From Rickettsiaceae bacterium (lineage in GTDB: Bacteria; Pseudomonadota; Alphaproteobacteria; Rickettsiales; Rickettsiaceae), in NCBI GenBank assembly GCA_017995275.1, contig JAGOJE010000062.1, positions 1-6,016 of the forward strand: a DNA stretch of 6,016 bases, written 5' to 3'. Positions within the stretch are counted from its first letter, which is position 1; the number at the start of each line of letters is the position of its first letter. The notes under the pieces were generated by a model, which saw only the letters and a list, made by a program, of their open reading frames with translations, ran no database searches and was not told where the DNA came from. Positions 5,472 to 6,016 of this stretch are shown here, one piece after another. Position numbers and translations under genes: made by a program.

Positions 5472-6016
5472 ACTTAACCCTATTTTGCACGCCGGTTAGC
5501 ATATCGTATGTAATATTGGGAGTATATTCTGTTAGGCGCTCTACTGGCAGACCATCTCCCCATAACACCACTCTATCACCAACTTTAGAAGTTGGAGCGT
5601 TCCTTAAATCTATTGCAATCATATCCATAGAAGGCCGTCCAATCAGCCTGCATTCCAGATCATTTACAATTATAGGGGTTCCATCCTTTGCTGCTATCGG
5701 ATAACCATCGCCATAGCCAAAAGCTATAATACCCACAGGCATATCTTCCTGGCAAATATATCTTGCGCCATAACCAACTGAGGAGCCCTTTTTCAAATTC
5801 TGCACAGACATCAAGCTAGTCTGCAATGTCATTACTGGCTTAAGCCCAAGTTCCACTGCTGAAACACCATCTATAGGGCTAACGCCATACAAGGCGATAC
5901 CAGGTCTCACATAATCATAATGACACTGAGGAAAGTTAAAAATAGCAGCAGAATTGCAAAAACTATACTCACTATTAGTATCTTTTACTAAAGAATTGAA
6001 GCAATCTATTTGCCTT
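5458..6016 (-). CDS. alr: Alanine racemase, C-terminal half (5' end outside window)
   Basis: The last 185 residues of a PLP-dependent alanine racemase, which interconverts L- and D-alanine for peptidoglycan. The frame is open from the right edge, and the edge sequence reads SFCNSAAIFNFPQ then DYVRPGIALYG, the usual end of the TIM barrel. The GTG at 5910 is therefore an internal valine codon, not a start. The C-terminal beta domain has VGYGARY, containing the second catalytic base Tyr (visible residue 82), then FGYGDGYP, GRPSMDM (the substrate-carboxylate region, with Ser where many enzymes have Cys) and the terminal ITYDMLTGVQNRV. The N-terminal PLP lysine lies beyond the window. Family enzymes are about 360 residues, so roughly half is seen. 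The stop at 5458 lies inside the trhO coding sequence. Confidence 0.94.
   Translation of the reverse strand, partial: RQIDCFNSLVKDTNSEYSFCNSAAIFNFPQCHYDYVRPGIALYGVSPIDGVSAVELGLKPVMTLQTSLMSVQNLKKGSSVGYGARYICQEDMPVGIIAFGYGDGYPIAAKDGTPIIVNDLECRLIGRPSMDMIAIDLRNAPTSKVGDRVVLWGDGLPVERLTEYTPNITYDMLTGVQNRVKFIWS

Noticed and set aside
5908..5910. GTG as start of a short alanine-racemase-like gene
   Set aside because: The frame continues upstream with conserved racemase sequence (NSAAI..P..DYVRPG) to the window edge, so this is an internal valine.
1..6016. CRISPR array, insertion sequence or prophage
   Set aside because: No spaced direct repeats, terminal inverted repeats, transposase or integrase motifs were seen on either strand.

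Overview
The window looks like a chromosomal piece of an AT-rich alphaproteobacterium, most likely a host-associated lineage of the Rickettsiales or Holosporales type. The strongest taxonomic evidence is a circularly permuted two-piece tmRNA gene, which is characteristic of Alphaproteobacteria, together with low GC content. LptG and alanine racemase imply an organism that still makes an LPS-type outer membrane and peptidoglycan. This argues against the Anaplasma/Ehrlichia/Wolbachia group. The family-level placement is inference.

Region 1-1126: an AT-rich minus-strand gene runs off the left edge, with 334 codons visible. It has no close relative that I recognise. It carries Cys30, His183 and Asp199 in the local contexts of the YopT/AvrPphB-type (C58, papain-like) cysteine proteases, so it is a candidate secreted effector or toxin. 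A near-consensus promoter and an 18-bp palindrome over its predicted start site suggest it is a separate, possibly repressed, transcription unit.

Region 1127-4310: on the minus strand, reading right to left, there is a promoter, a tRNA with CAT anticodon (probably tRNA-Ile2), lptG, mreB and mreC. The spacing is tight, so this looks like one transcription unit. It joins a tRNA, the permease of the LPS transport bridge, and the cytoskeletal protein MreB with its membrane partner MreC. The usual followers mreD and mrdA/mrdB are absent; the effector-like gene comes next instead.

Region 4311-4730: the permuted ssrA (tmRNA) gene on the minus strand, with tag ANDNNRLAVAA, and two back-to-back promoters separating it from trhO.

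Region 4731-6016: trhO (tRNA U34 hydroxylase, plus strand) converges on the C-terminal half of alr (alanine racemase, minus strand). Their 3' ends overlap by 14 bp, and alr runs off the right edge.

In function, the window is mostly envelope biogenesis (lptG, mreBC, alr) and translation (tRNA, tmRNA, TrhO). The C58-like protein is the one accessory element.
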